Positions 52,813 through 62,136 of a DNA stretch of 64,000 nt are shown piece after piece. The first letter of the stretch is position 1. Each line of letters begins with the position of its first letter. Source of the DNA: Aeromonas fluvialis (GTDB taxonomy: Bacteria; Pseudomonadota; Gammaproteobacteria; Enterobacterales; Aeromonadaceae); NCBI RefSeq assembly GCF_000819885.1, contig NZ_CDBO01000073.1, positions 20,451 to 84,450 on the forward strand, written 5' to 3'. Both the position numbers and the translations under genes were made by a program. Below the pieces are notes generated by a model. It saw only the letters and a program-made list of their open reading frames with translations, was not told the DNA's origin and ran no database searches.

Positions 52813-53823
52813 ATGATTGAAGCAGACCGCCTCATTTCGGCAAGCAGCGCCCGTGAGGATGAGATTATTGATCGGGCGATCCGCCCCAAGAAGCTGGCTG
52901 ACTACACCGGTCAGGATACTGTCTGCGAACAGATGGAGATCTTCATCGAAGCGGCGCGCCAGCGGGGCGAGGCACTCGATCACTTGCTGATCTTTGGCCC
53001 GCCGGGTCTGGGCAAGACCACCCTCGCCAACATCGTCGCCAACGAGATGGGGGTCAATATCAAGACCACCTCCGGCCCGGTGCTGGAGAAAGCGGGGGAT
53101 CTGGCCGCGCTGCTCACCAACCTCGAACCGAACGATGTGCTGTTCATCGACGAGATCCACCGCCTAAGCCCGGTGGTGGAGGAGGTGCTCTATCCGGCGA
53201 TGGAGGATTACCAGCTCGACATCATGATCGGGGAGGGGCCCGCGGCTCGCTCCATCAAGCTGGATCTGCCTCCCTTTACCCTGATCGGAGCGACCACCCG
53301 GGCCGGTTCACTGACCAGCCCGCTGCGGGATCGCTTCGGCATCGTGCAGCGGCTGGAGTTCTACAACGTCAAGGACCTGACCGATATCGTCTCCCGCAGT
53401 GCCCGTTGTCTGGGGCTAGACATGACGGAAGATGGTGCCATTGAGGTCGCCCGTCGCTCTCGCGGCACGCCGCGGATTGCTAACCGTTTGTTAAGGCGGG
53501 TGCGCGACTTTGCCCAGGTGAAATCCGATGGCCGGATCGACGGCCCCATTGCTGCCCGCGCCATGGACATGCTGGATGTCGATAACGAAGGTTTTGACTT
53601 CATGGACCGCAAGTTATTGTTGGCTGTGATAGACAAGTTTATGGGGGGCCCGGTGGGCCTCGATAATCTGGCCGCCGCGATCGGGGAAGAGAAAGATACT
53701 ATCGAAGATGTGCTGGAGCCTTATCTGATCCAGCAAGGGTATCTGCAACGTACACCCAGAGGACGGATTGCGACCACACGAGCCTACGCTCATTTCGGTC
53801 TTCAGCGACCAGATGAGAAGTAA
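52813..53823 (+). CDS. ruvB: Holliday junction DNA helicase RuvB
   Basis: 336 residues, same as E. coli. AAA+ ATPase motor: Walker [12 protein letters not shown] (about 62-72), Walker B FIDEIHR, sensor 1 GATTRAGS, Arg finger in [13 protein letters not shown], and a winged-helix domain at the C-terminus ([13 protein letters not shown]). Starts 8 bases after the ruvA stop, with GAGG as ribosome site. Both genes fall under the LexA box. Confidence 0.97.
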   Translation: MIEADRLISASSAREDEIIDRAIRPKKLADYTGQDTVCEQMEIFIEAARQRGEALDHLLIFGPPGLGKTTLANIVANEMGVNIKTTSGPVLEKAGDLAALLTNLEPNDVLFIDEIHRLSPVVEEVLYPAMEDYQLDIMIGEGPAARSIKLDLPPFTLIGATTRAGSLTSPLRDRFGIVQRLEFYNVKDLTDIVSRSARCLGLDMTEDGAIEVARRSRGTPRIANRLLRRVRDFAQVKSDGRIDGPIAARAMDMLDVDNEGFDFMDRKLLLAVIDKFMGGPVGLDNLAAAIGEEKDTIEDVLEPYLIQQGYLQRTPRGRIATTRAYAHFGLQRPDEK

Positions 53824-53842
53824 AAACAGTCGTTTGAACATG

Positions 53843-53868
53843 AAACCGCCGTCAAAGGCGGTTTTTTA
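53843..53868 (+). terminator. Terminator of ruvAB
   Basis: AAACCGCC / GGCGGTTT stem followed by a T-rich end (TTTTTTATT). Confidence 0.87.
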
Positions 53869-53878
53869 TTATCCGGGC

Positions 53879-53909
53879 AAAAAAAAAGCCCACGGCGGAT
53901 GCGGTGGGC
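53879..53909 (-). terminator. Terminator of a small minus-strand transcript
   Basis: On the minus strand GCCCACCGC / GCCGTGGGC closes on a short loop and is followed by nine T. It faces the ruvAB terminator, showing that a separate transcript comes from the right. Confidence 0.8.
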
Positions 53910-53994
53910 AAAGACAATTCAGGATGGATGTTCACAGACAGTGAGCGCGTCTGGAAACAGACCGAAAAATAAACAGGTGAGCCGTCGCGAGCTC

Positions 53995-54072
53995 TCAGAG
54001 TCGGTTCAGTTGATAGAGCTGAACAAAGGAAAGCTTGTAGTAACGGATGGTTTTAGCAACAAACTTTTTCAT
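53995..54072 (-). CDS. Candidate small protein of 25 residues inside a short transcript
   Basis: ATG-to-TGA frame starting MKKFVAKTIRYYKLSFVQL, basic with an aromatic/hydrophobic second half, which could be a membrane-surface helix. A weak GGAATTGAAG precedes the ATG. It sits in the middle of a unit with its own promoter (54173-54201) and terminator (53879-53909), about 285 bases long. I do not recognise the peptide. The unit could equally be a non-coding RNA, with the frame fortuitous. Confidence 0.45.
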   Translation of the reverse strand: MKKFVAKTIRYYKLSFVQLYQLNRL

Positions 54073-54172
54073 CTTCAATTCCAATGCTCAGGTTCAAATT
54101 GATCGTCGAATACGTACCGTGAACCCGGATTAACCGGCCTGTATCCAAGGGAATGCCCTCACTGCGAGGCGC

Positions 54173-54201
54173 ATTGTAGGTGTTCGAATCGACCCGGACA
54201 A
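54173..54201 (-). promoter_or_regulatory. Strong promoter-like sequence of the small transcript
   Basis: On the minus strand TTGTCC, a 17-base spacer and TACAAT, then GCGCC at the expected start. The GC-rich discriminator is typical of growth-rate-controlled (stringent) promoters. Confidence 0.6.
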
Positions 54202-54394
54202 ACAAGAAAAATTACAGTGTTTCAATTAGTTTATCTAATGCATTTGTTGATGAAATTGGTTCACATGAGTATGCATTGCTTGCAGTGTAAAATTGAGATT
54301 TCCAATCAGCTTGTCCGTTCTGGATAACGTGGGGTAATGCGCATCTTTCACTTTTTTCAAATTAAACGGGGTGGCCGGGTGTTAAATTTTTAAA

Positions 54395-54408
54395 TTGATT
54401 TAAATCAA
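54395..54408. promoter_or_regulatory. Perfect FNR box 1 upstream of cydA
   Basis: TTGATTTAAATCAA fits TTGAT-N4-ATCAA at every defined position. It lies about 350 bases before cydA in an AT-rich region. Confidence 0.7.
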
Positions 54409-54758
54409 TGTTTTACGTTTTACCATCTTTTGTGATCTGGCTCGCTTAAATAATCGTGAAATAGATTAAACATGGCTTTCAAAGCCATGTATGGCGGGTC
54501 CTTTTACATTGATTTCAATCAAATAAAGGTGATATAAAAACACGGTCATCATGGGCGAGAATAAATTCGAGCAGATTGTTTTGTAATTGTTAAGCATTAG
54601 CTTTGTTTGTGTTCTCGTATTGCCTTGTTGTTAATGCCAATGGTTGTTGAACTCGTTTTGTTGTGACACGTCCCGACAAGGCTCATTCGATAACCTCCAA
54701 CGGAAGCTTTGTGCTTAAAACTTAAAATAGCCGTGCCAATAATCGGTGAGGAAACATC
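54409..54758 (+). promoter_or_regulatory. Long AT-rich leader and control region of cydA
   Basis: Apart from FNR box 2, this stretch holds no gene. It is markedly AT-rich. It includes GATATAAAAA (54531-54540) as a possible -10 and GTTAAG/CATTAGC elements that resemble ArcA half sites. Cytochrome bd operons of enterics are controlled here by ArcA and FNR. Confidence 0.5.
54509..54522. promoter_or_regulatory. Perfect FNR box 2 upstream of cydA
   Basis: TTGATTTCAATCAA, again a perfect TTGAT-N4-ATCAA, 114 bases downstream of box 1, just upstream of a GATATAAAA element. Confidence 0.7.
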
Positions 54759-56315
54759 ATGATTGCTGAGCATGTGGTAGACCTATCGCGGTTCCAGTTC
54801 GCTGCGACGGCCCTTTATCACTTTTTGTTTGTACCCCTGACGCTGGGAATGGCCTTTCTCCTGGCGATCATGGAATCTGTCTATGTGATGACCAACAACA
54901 CCATCTACCGGGACATGACCAAATTCTGGGGTAAGTTGTTTGGTATCAACTTTGCCCTGGGGGTCACCACAGGCCTGGCCATGGAGTTCCAGTTTGGGAC
55001 CAACTGGGCTTATTACTCCCATTATGTTGGCGATATCTTCGGGGCTCCGTTGGCAATCGAAGGGCTGATGGCCTTCTTCCTGGAGTCCACCTTCGTCGGC
55101 ATGTTCTTCTTTGGCTGGGATCGCCTGAGCAAGCATCAGCATTTGGCTGCCACCTGGTTGATGGCGCTGGGGACCAACCTCTCCGCCCTCTGGATCCTGG
55201 TTGCCAATGGCTGGATGCAAAACCCGGTCGGTGCCGAGTTCAACTTCGAGTCCATGCGGATGGAGATGGTGAGCTTTGCCGAGGTGGTGCTCAACCCGGT
55301 TGCTCAGGTCAAGTTTGTCCACACAGTGGCGGCAGGTTACACCTGCGGTGCCATGTTTGTGCTGGGTATCTCCTCCTACTACCTGCTGAAGAATCGTGAT
55401 GTGGCGTTTGCCCGTCGATCTTTCGCCATTGCCGCCGCGTTCGGTATGGCTTCCATCGTGTCCGTGCTGATCCTCGGTGACGAATCCGGTTACGAGACCG
55501 GTGAAGTGCAGAAGGTGAAACTGGCCGCTATCGAGGCTGAGTGGGAAACTGAACCTGCTCCGGCTGCCTTTACCCTGTTCGGTATCCCGAATCAGGAAGA
55601 GATGCGTACCGACTACGCCATCAAGATCCCCTATGCGCTGGGCATTATCGCGACCCGTTCTCTGGACGGTCAGGTCACCGGTCTGAAGGATCTGAAGAGC
55701 GAGCATGAGCTGCGCGTCCGTAACGGCATGACCGCTTACGACCTGCTGACCAAGCTGCAATCCGGTGACAAGTCCGAAGATACCCTGGCTCGCTTTGACG
55801 AAGTGAAGCATGACTTGGGCTACGGTCTGCTGCTCAAGCGCTATACCAGCAATGTGACCGATGCGACCGATGAACAGATCAAGGCTGCCGTGGATGACTC
55901 CATCCCGCAGGTACTGCCGCTGTTCTTCGCCTTCCGCATCATGGTGGCAACCGGCATGCTGATGCTGGTGCTGATCGGTCTGGCCTTCTATGACAGCGCC
56001 CGTCACCGTATCGGTGAGCGCAAGTGGCTGCTCAAGGGTCTGCTGTGGGGTATCCCGCTGCCGTGGATCGCCATCGAAGCTGGCTGGTTTGTTGCTGAAT
56101 ATGGCCGCCAACCGTGGACTATTGCCGAGGTGTTGCCGACTTCCCTGTCTGCATCCAACCTGCCAGCAGCCGAGATCTGGTTCTCTCTGATCGGTATCTG
56201 CCTGTTCTATACCGTACTTCTGGTTATCGAGATGTACCTGATGTTCAAGTATGCCCGTCTTGGCCCCAGCAGCCTGAAGACTGGCAAGTATCACTTTGAA
56301 CAGATCAAGGCATAA
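54759..56315 (+). CDS. cydA: Cytochrome bd ubiquinol oxidase subunit I
   Basis: 518-residue inner-membrane protein that oxidises ubiquinol and carries hemes b558, b595 and d. The N-terminus [20 protein letters not shown] has the His19-equivalent heme ligand, the second His is in [14 protein letters not shown] and the Met ligand in the [10 protein letters not shown] helix. The Q-loop (about 250-380) binds quinol and is of the long E. coli type. High-affinity oxidase used at low oxygen. First of cydABX-ybgE. Confidence 0.96.
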   Translation: MIAEHVVDLSRFQFAATALYHFLFVPLTLGMAFLLAIMESVYVMTNNTIYRDMTKFWGKLFGINFALGVTTGLAMEFQFGTNWAYYSHYVGDIFGAPLAIEGLMAFFLESTFVGMFFFGWDRLSKHQHLAATWLMALGTNLSALWILVANGWMQNPVGAEFNFESMRMEMVSFAEVVLNPVAQVKFVHTVAAGYTCGAMFVLGISSYYLLKNRDVAFARRSFAIAAAFGMASIVSVLILGDESGYETGEVQKVKLAAIEAEWETEPAPAAFTLFGIPNQEEMRTDYAIKIPYALGIIATRSLDGQVTGLKDLKSEHELRVRNGMTAYDLLTKLQSGDKSEDTLARFDEVKHDLGYGLLLKRYTSNVTDATDEQIKAAVDDSIPQVLPLFFAFRIMVATGMLMLVLIGLAFYDSARHRIGERKWLLKGLLWGIPLPWIAIEAGWFVAEYGRQPWTIAEVLPTSLSASNLPAAEIWFSLIGICLFYTVLLVIEMYLMFKYARLGPSSLKTGKYHFEQIKA

Positions 56316-56326
56316 GGAGATCGACC

Positions 56327-57463
56327 ATGTTTGATTACGAAACTCTGCGTGTCATCTGGTGGGCTCTGGTCGGCGTACTGCTGATCGGTTTTGCCATCAC
56401 TGACGGCTTCGACATGGGGGTAGGCGCACTGCTCCCGTTCGTCGGCAAGAAAGATGTCGAGCGCCGCGTGATGCTCAACACCATGGGGCCGCACTGGGAA
56501 GGTAACCAGGTTTGGCTGGTCACTGCCGGTGGCGCCTTGTTCGCTGCCTGGCCGATGGTCTATGCCGCGACCTTCTCCGGCTTCTATATCGCCATGATCC
56601 TGACGCTGATGGCGCTGTTCCTGCGTCCGGTCGGTTTCAAGTACCGCTCGCTGCGTGCCGATGCCAAATGGCGCAGCAACTGGGACTGGGCCTTGTTCGC
56701 CGGTAGTGCCGTGCCGCCTATCGTCTTTGGTGTGGCCTTTGGCAACCTGCTGCAAGGCGTTCCGTTCGAGTTTAACCAGTTCATGATGTTGACCTATCAC
56801 GGCAACTTCTTTGGTCTGCTTAACCCGTTCGGCATTCTGGCTGGTCTGGTGAGCCTGTTCATGCTGCTCACCCAGGGCGCAACCTGGTTGATGATGAAGA
56901 CCGACGGTGAAGTGCTGGCACGTTCCCGCACTGCCGCCATGAGCTGCTCACTGGTGACCCTGGTGCTGTTTGCTGCCGCGGGTTGGTGGGTAAGCGGTAT
57001 GGAAGGGTATGTCATCGTCAAGGCTGCCGCCACTGACGCGGTATCCAATCCGATGAACAAAGAAGTGGTCCTGCAGGCTGGTGCCTGGATGAACAACTAC
57101 ACCCTCTATCCGTGGATGGTGGCTGCCCCTGTACTGGGTCTGGCCATGAGCCTGCTGACTGCGCTGTTTGCCCGCATGAACATCGGTTGGCTGGCCTTTA
57201 CCAGCTCCTCACTGGCGATTGCCGGGGTCATCCTCACTGCCGGTTTCTCCATGTTCCCGTTTGTGATGCCCTCAAGCCTTGAGCCGTCACTGAGCCTGAC
57301 CATGTGGGATGCGACCGCCTCCTTCAACACCTTGCAGGTGATGACGGTGGCAGCAGCAATCTTCGTACCGATTGTGCTGGGTTACACCATCTGGACTTAC
57401 ATCAAGATGTTTGGCCGGGTAACCAACAAGCACATCGAAGATAACCAACAATCTCTCTATTAA
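56327..57463 (+). CDS. cydB: Cytochrome bd ubiquinol oxidase subunit II
   Basis: 378 residues, with about eight or nine membrane helices. The start MFDYETLRVIWWALVGVLLI and GFAITDGFDMGVGALLPF (with the Asp important for heme or proton access) are typical. Begins 11 bases after cydA with AGGAG. Partner of CydA in the oxidase. Confidence 0.96.
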   Translation: MFDYETLRVIWWALVGVLLIGFAITDGFDMGVGALLPFVGKKDVERRVMLNTMGPHWEGNQVWLVTAGGALFAAWPMVYAATFSGFYIAMILTLMALFLRPVGFKYRSLRADAKWRSNWDWALFAGSAVPPIVFGVAFGNLLQGVPFEFNQFMMLTYHGNFFGLLNPFGILAGLVSLFMLLTQGATWLMMKTDGEVLARSRTAAMSCSLVTLVLFAAAGWWVSGMEGYVIVKAAATDAVSNPMNKEVVLQAGAWMNNYTLYPWMVAAPVLGLAMSLLTALFARMNIGWLAFTSSSLAIAGVILTAGFSMFPFVMPSSLEPSLSLTMWDATASFNTLQVMTVAAAIFVPIVLGYTIWTYIKMFGRVTNKHIEDNQQSLY

Positions 57464-57477
57464 GAGGTGCGCTGACA

Positions 57478-57594
57478 ATGTGGTATTTCACCTGGATCCT
57501 GGGGCTGTTGCTGGCCTGTGCATTTGGCATCATCAATGCGCTGTGGCTGGAACACACCGAGAACATGGATCGTCAGATCGATGAAAACAAGTGA
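57478..57594 (+). CDS. cydX: Cytochrome bd oxidase small subunit CydX
   Basis: 38 residues: one membrane helix (WYFTWILGLLLACAFGIINA) and a short polar tail, with the invariant MWYF start and LWLE near residue 23. CydX is needed for stability and activity of the bd oxidase. It sits 14 bases after cydB and overlaps the ybgE start. Confidence 0.93.
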   Translation: MWYFTWILGLLLACAFGIINALWLEHTENMDRQIDENK

Positions 57595-57892
57595 TCGACT
57601 CGCCAGGCTGGCCGCTCCACTGGAGCGGCAGCCGTGGCAGGGGTTGATGTTACTCGCGGCGGCCTTGTTGGCCGTCGCTATTTTACAGGCCCCCAATCTG
57701 ATCGCGGCCAACACCAGCGAGCATGGTCACTGGCTGGCGCCCTGGCTGATGTGGGCCGTCTGTTGTGGCGTACTTAACGGGCTTGGCTTTCATCTGAAAA
57801 GCCTGCCCGGACGAGTGCTGTTCAACCCCTGGCTCGCTTGGCCCAGTTTGTTGTATGGCCTCTGGCTGACACATTCATATTTCCTTCCATAA
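57581..57892 (+). CDS. ybgE: Cyd operon protein YbgE
   Basis: 103 residues with two or three predicted membrane helices (GLMLLAAALLAVAILQ, WLMWAVCCGVLNGLGF, LLYGLWLTHSYF). It is conserved in cyd operons, but its role is not established. The ATG lies inside the last codons of cydX (14-base overlap), which implies coupling. A terminator follows, separating it from the tol genes. Confidence 0.88.
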   Translation: MKTSDRLARLAAPLERQPWQGLMLLAAALLAVAILQAPNLIAANTSEHGHWLAPWLMWAVCCGVLNGLGFHLKSLPGRVLFNPWLAWPSLLYGLWLTHSYFLP

Positions 57893-57896
57893 AAAA

Positions 57897-57929
57897 CAGG
57901 GGGAGGCAGGATTTCCCTGCTTCCCCCTG
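57897..57929 (+). terminator. Terminator of the cyd operon
   Basis: A 14-bp stem CAGGGGGAGGCAGG / CCTGCTTCCCCCTG with one G-T pair, followed by a pyrimidine-rich CTTCTTTCC. Confidence 0.75.
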
Positions 57930-57997
57930 CTTCTTTCCTATTCAGCCCTGCGCTATGATAGCCCCCCATCTGACTGTCGAATGGATCACAGATTGTT

Positions 57998-58405
57998 ATG
58001 GGGGAAGTCTTTGAGTTTCCGGTGCGTGTCTACTACGAAGACACCGATGCCGGGGGCATCGTCTACAACGCCAATTATCTCAAGTTTATGGAACGTGCTC
58101 GCACCGAGTTTCTTCGTGCCATGGGCGTCGAACAGGACGTCTGGCTGCAGGAAGGATTCGCCTTCGTTGTGACTCGCACTGAGATCGATTTCCGCTCGGC
58201 GGCCCGTTTTAATGAATTACTGAATGTGTTAACGCAAGTGACTGAAATGAAACGCGCATCTCTGCGCTTTTCCCAGCAGATTCTGGCAGCTGATGGGCGA
58301 CTTGTCGCCCGGGCCATGGTACAGATAGCCTGTGTCAGTCATCCGCAAATGAAACCTGTCGCTATACCTGAAAAAATCAAGGGAGTGCTGTTAAGTGCAC
58401 GCTGA
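57998..58405 (+). CDS. ybgC: Tol-Pal system-associated acyl-CoA thioesterase YbgC
   Basis: 135-residue hot-dog thioesterase. The active-site Asp lies in [20 protein letters not shown], followed by ERARTEFLR. Hydrolyses short-chain acyl-CoA and has been linked to phospholipid-synthesis enzymes. Candidate -10 TATGAT lies about 40 bases upstream. First gene of the Tol-Pal cluster; overlaps tolQ by 11 bases. Confidence 0.94.
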   Translation: MGEVFEFPVRVYYEDTDAGGIVYNANYLKFMERARTEFLRAMGVEQDVWLQEGFAFVVTRTEIDFRSAARFNELLNVLTQVTEMKRASLRFSQQILAADGRLVARAMVQIACVSHPQMKPVAIPEKIKGVLLSAR

Positions 58406-59084
58406 AATTTCGTTTATTGGTCTGTTTTGGCAAGCCAGCCTGTTGGTAAAACTGGTCATGATGACCCTGATGGGGATGTCCGTTGTCTCTTGGGCACTGA
58501 TTATTCAGCGCGCCAAGGCGATCAAGGCGGCCAATCTCGCATCGGAACAGTTTGAAGACCGCTTCTGGTCGGGCGTCGATCTCAATCGCCTCTATCAGGA
58601 GTCCTCCTCCCGCCGTGATGACATTGAAGGCATGGAAGATATCTTCTACTCCGGCTTCAAGGAGTATGCCCGCCTGCTCAAGGCCGGTGCCCGTGGTCAG
58701 GATGCGGTGATGGATGGCACCTACCGTGCCATGCGTGTCTCCCTCTCCCGCGCGGTGGATGAGCTCGAATCCAACCTGCCGGTGCTGGCGACCATCGGCT
58801 CCATCAGCCCCTATATCGGTCTGTTTGGTACCGTATGGGGCATCATGAACGCCTTTATCGCCCTGGGTCAGGTTCAGCAAGCAACCCTGCAGATGGTGGC
58901 TCCCGGTATCGCGGAAGCGCTGATCGCCACCGCCATGGGTCTGTTTGCCGCGATCCCGGCGGTTATCTTCTACAACCGCTTTACCAACAAGGTCGAGAAG
59001 CTGGAGAACGCCTACGCCAACTTCATGGATGAGTTCACCACCATTCTGAACCGTCAAATTGCACAGCAGCAGGGTGATCAGTAA
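58395..59084 (+). CDS. tolQ: Tol-Pal system protein TolQ
   Basis: 229 residues with three membrane helices (about 15-38, 133-155, 170-195). The last two carry the ExbB/MotA pattern ([14 protein letters not shown]). With TolR it forms the proton-driven motor of the Tol system, needed for outer-membrane constriction at division. GTG start inside the end of ybgC. Confidence 0.95.
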   Translation: MHAEISFIGLFWQASLLVKLVMMTLMGMSVVSWALIIQRAKAIKAANLASEQFEDRFWSGVDLNRLYQESSSRRDDIEGMEDIFYSGFKEYARLLKAGARGQDAVMDGTYRAMRVSLSRAVDELESNLPVLATIGSISPYIGLFGTVWGIMNAFIALGQVQQATLQMVAPGIAEALIATAMGLFAAIPAVIFYNRFTNKVEKLENAYANFMDEFTTILNRQIAQQQGDQ

Positions 59085-59530
59085 TGCAAACCTATCAGCG
59101 GATCCGGCGCAAGAAGGTGGCCGAGATCAACGTGGTGCCCTATATCGACGTCATGCTGGTGCTGCTGATCATCTTTATGGCGGTCACGCCGGTGATCACG
59201 CAAGGGGTCAAGGTGGATCTGCCGCAGGCCGAGTCCGAGCAGTTGCCGGAAGATGCCAAGCCGCCCTTCATTGTCAGCGTCAATACCGAAGGTGAATACG
59301 TCATCAAGGCCGGTGAGGCCGATGACGAGCCGGTGCCAAGCGGCACGCCAGAGGCGATGCAGCAATACATCACTGAAAAAGCCATGGGCTATCTGGCCAT
59401 CAACCAGAATGCCCCCGTGGTGGTCGCGGGTGACAAGGCCGTGCGTTACGAAGAGGTGATCCTGTTGATGGTGGCCCTCAAGAATGCGGGTGTGCCTCAG
59501 GTTGGCCTGATGACAGATCCGGTGAACTGA
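59084..59530 (+). CDS. tolR: Tol-Pal system protein TolR
   Basis: 148 residues: one membrane helix (about 17-38, VVPYIDVMLVLLIIFMAVTP) with the essential proton-carrying Asp, and a periplasmic ExbD-type domain. The ATG overlaps the tolQ stop by one base (TAATG). Confidence 0.95.
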   Translation: MQTYQRIRRKKVAEINVVPYIDVMLVLLIIFMAVTPVITQGVKVDLPQAESEQLPEDAKPPFIVSVNTEGEYVIKAGEADDEPVPSGTPEAMQQYITEKAMGYLAINQNAPVVVAGDKAVRYEEVILLMVALKNAGVPQVGLMTDPVN

Positions 59531-59535
59531 CGGAG

Positions 59536-60669
59536 ATGGATGTGAAGCGTGGTATTTCCGGTTATCTCATCGCGTCGTTTCTGCTGCACCTGATCATCGG
59601 CATCATCCTGTTTGTCGGGCTCGATTTCAGCAAACCGAAACGGCCCGAATCGAAGGGGCAGATCGTCAATGCCGTCATGCTCGATGAGAATTTCCTCAAC
59701 GAACAGGCCAAGCAGATCCAGCAGCAGCAATCTCAGCCCAAGCCGCCGAAGGTAGAGAAAGAGAAGGATAAGGAAGACACGGATCTCGCCAAGCGTGAGC
59801 TGGCTCAGAAACAGGAGCAGCTTCGCATCGCCGAGACCAAGCGCAAGCAGGCCGAAGAGGCGACCCGCAAGGCCGAGGCCGAGAAGCAGAAGAAAGTGGC
59901 CGAGCAGAAGCAGGCGGAAGAGAAGGCCCAAAAAGCCGAGGAAGCCCGCAAGCTGGAAGAGCAGAAGGCCAAGAAGGCTGAAGCCGAGCGTAAAGCGGCG
60001 GAAGCCGAGAGCAAGGCGTTGGCGCTGAAGAAGAAACTGGAACAAGAGAAGAAAGAGGCCGAAGAGAAGGCCAAGGCGGCAGAAGCCAAGGCCAAGAAAG
60101 CGGAAGCCGACAAGAAGGCCAAAGCTGAGGCAGAGAAGAAAGCCAAGGCAGAGGCTGAGAAAAAAGCCAAAGCCGAGGCCGAGAAGAAGGCCAAGGAAGA
60201 GGCTGCCAAAAAGGCAAAAGCTGACGCAGAGAAGAAAGCCAAGGCTGAAGCCGAGAAGCAGGCCAAGATCGCGGCAGAACGCAAACGCAAAGCGGCCGAG
60301 GAGGCCAGGCTGCAAAAAGAGATGGAAGCCATGATGCAGCAACAGCTGGCGGCTGAAGCCGATGCCCGCAGCCAGGCTGCCTCGGCAGCGGCACAAGGTG
60401 AGGTCGACAAGTACGCGGCACTCATCAAGGCCACCGTTGAGCGGTATATGATTTTGGATCCCACCATGCGGGGTAAAACATGTACTATCGGAGTGCGTCT
60501 TGCGAGCAGTGGCTTTGTCATATCGGTAGATAACGGCCAGGGTGACCCGGCGGTTTGTCGCTCCGGTAAGGCGGCTGTGTTGAAAGCCAATCAACTGCCT
60601 GTGCCCAAGGATCCGGCGGCATTCGAGATATTGAAGGAATTCAATCTCAAATTGGAACCGAGTATCTAA
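59536..60669 (+). CDS. tolA: Tol-Pal system protein TolA
   Basis: 377 residues. An N-terminal membrane anchor (about 8-30, with the SHLS-like segment SFLLHLI) is followed by a very long periplasmic helix (about 55-285) made of Lys/Ala/Glu repeats such as AEAEKKAKAEAEKKAKAE. A small globular domain III binds TolB/Pal, with two Cys (KTCTIGV and AVCRSGK). TolA transmits motor force to TolB-Pal. Its 3' end is partly duplicated just downstream. Confidence 0.95.
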   Translation: MDVKRGISGYLIASFLLHLIIGIILFVGLDFSKPKRPESKGQIVNAVMLDENFLNEQAKQIQQQQSQPKPPKVEKEKDKEDTDLAKRELAQKQEQLRIAETKRKQAEEATRKAEAEKQKKVAEQKQAEEKAQKAEEARKLEEQKAKKAEAERKAAEAESKALALKKKLEQEKKEAEEKAKAAEAKAKKAEADKKAKAEAEKKAKAEAEKKAKAEAEKKAKEEAAKKAKADAEKKAKAEAEKQAKIAAERKRKAAEEARLQKEMEAMMQQQLAAEADARSQAASAAAQGEVDKYAALIKATVERYMILDPTMRGKTCTIGVRLASSGFVISVDNGQGDPAVCRSGKAAVLKANQLPVPKDPAAFEILKEFNLKLEPSI

Positions 60670-60818
60670 GCGTGAAAACGGGGTTGTTTACTGTGGTTGG
60701 CAGCATTGCGCCGAGAAAGGAATTTAATCTCTCATTCTTATTGGAACCGAGTATTTAAGCCATGATCAGAAAAGTATTTTTTGCTTTGGTTGGCTGTTTG
60801 TTGCTGGGTCAGAGCGCC
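60633..60818 (+). repeat. Junction duplication between tolA and tolB
   Basis: Unit 1 holds the true tolA end (AAGGAATTCAATCTC, ATTGGAACCGAGTAT, stop) plus a decayed copy of a tolB-like start (GTGGTTGGCAGCATTGCGCC). Unit 2, 83-89 bases on, holds a decayed tolA end (AAGGAATTTAATCTC, ATTGGAACCGAGTAT, stop) and the true tolB start (TTGGTTGGCTG onward, ending CAGAGCGCC). Confidence 0.8.
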
Positions 60819-62087
60819 CAGGCGGCCCTGGACATCGTCATTACCGGTGGTATTGACAGCGCACGCCCCATCGCCGTGGCCCCCTTCAAATGGGAAGGCA
60901 ACGGGCAACTGCCGCAGGATATCGCGGAAGTGGTCTCCAACGACCTGATGCGCAGCGGCAAGTTCAAGCCGCTGGCTCGTGGCCAGATGCCACAGACGCC
61001 GAGCAACAGCAACGAGATCAACTTCGCTCCCTGGGCGGCCCAGGGGGTTGAAGCCGTCGTGGTCGGTTCCATTTCGGCGGTTGGCGATGGCACCTACAAG
61101 GTCAACTTCGAGCTGGTCGATGTGCTGAAAGGCCAGTTGGCCAAGACGCAGGGTGGTGAGAGCAATGGCTACATCCTGGATAGCCGGATGGCGACCATCC
61201 CGGGTGCCCAGATGCGCCAGTTTGCCCACCGCATCTCCGACATTGTCTATGAGCGCCTGACTGGCGAGCGGGGGGCGTTCCTGACCCGGCTGGCTTATGT
61301 CTCCGTCCAGCAGGGGACCCAGTTCCCCTATCAGCTGCGGATCGCCGACTATGACGGTTATAACGAGAAGACCCTGTTGCGCTCCCGTGAGCCGCTGATG
61401 TCTCCCTCCTGGTCGCCGGATGGCAGCAAGCTGGCTTATGTCAGTTTCGAGAACCAGAAGTCCGAGATCTACGTGCAGGATATCTACACCCAGCAGCGCA
61501 GCCTGATCACCAGTTTCCGTGGCATCAACGGCGCGCCGGAGTGGTCTCCGGATGGTCGTCGTCTGGCTATCGTTCTCTCCAAGGATGGTTCACCGAACCT
61601 CTACGTGGTTGATGTCGCTAGCAAGCAGTTGACCCGCGTCACGACCAGCCGTGTGATTGACACCGAACCCTCCTGGATGCCTGATGGGCAAAATTTGTTG
61701 TTCACCTCTGAACGTGGTGGCAAACCCCAGATTTATAGCGTAAATTTGGCGACTGGTATGACTCGCCGCATGACTTGGGAAGGTGAATCCAACCAGGGTG
61801 CATCCATCACTCCTGATGGCAAAATCATGGTGATGGTGACCCGTGTTCAGGGACAGTATCGTATTGCCCGCCAGGACATGGAAAACAATGCCCTGCTGGT
61901 CCTTACCCAGAGTTCTCTGGACGAGTCGCCAAGTGTGGCTCCCAATGGCAGCATGATCATTTATGCCACCATCTATAAGGGTCGTAAGAGTCTTGCGTTG
62001 GTGTCGACTGATGGTCGCTTCAAGGCTGTGCTTCCGACCAGTAGCGGTGAAATTCGTGCACCAGCTTGGTCGCCCTTCTTGAATTGA
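60762..62087 (+). CDS. tolB: Tol-Pal system protein TolB
   Basis: 441 residues: a signal peptide (AQA/ALDIV), a TolB N-terminal alpha/beta domain to about 160, and a six-bladed propeller with repeated [29 protein letters not shown] and [14 protein letters not shown]. Periplasmic; switches between Pal and TolA or OmpA. The start has the duplicated tolA end in front of it rather than a normal spacer. Confidence 0.96.
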   Translation: MIRKVFFALVGCLLLGQSAQAALDIVITGGIDSARPIAVAPFKWEGNGQLPQDIAEVVSNDLMRSGKFKPLARGQMPQTPSNSNEINFAPWAAQGVEAVVVGSISAVGDGTYKVNFELVDVLKGQLAKTQGGESNGYILDSRMATIPGAQMRQFAHRISDIVYERLTGERGAFLTRLAYVSVQQGTQFPYQLRIADYDGYNEKTLLRSREPLMSPSWSPDGSKLAYVSFENQKSEIYVQDIYTQQRSLITSFRGINGAPEWSPDGRRLAIVLSKDGSPNLYVVDVASKQLTRVTTSRVIDTEPSWMPDGQNLLFTSERGGKPQIYSVNLATGMTRRMTWEGESNQGASITPDGKIMVMVTRVQGQYRIARQDMENNALLVLTQSSLDESPSVAPNGSMIIYATIYKGRKSLALVSTDGRFKAVLPTSSGEIRAPAWSPFLN

Positions 62088-62136
62088 TAAAAATCCGATT
62101 GTTTTTTGTTTTGTTATAAAGGTTTAAGGAAAAAGC

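Noticed and set aside
53899..54102. 67-codon plus-strand frame after ruvB
   Set aside because: It begins in the terminator region, has no ribosome site and overlaps the better-supported minus-strand unit.
54181..54190. TGTTCGAATC, similar to a tRNA T loop
   Set aside because: No acceptor, D or anticodon arm can be drawn around it; it fits better as the spacer of a promoter on the minus strand.
54783..56294. 503-codon minus-strand frame opposite cydA
   Set aside because: Shadow of cydA; rich in His/Gln/Gly as expected from reading a membrane-protein gene backwards.
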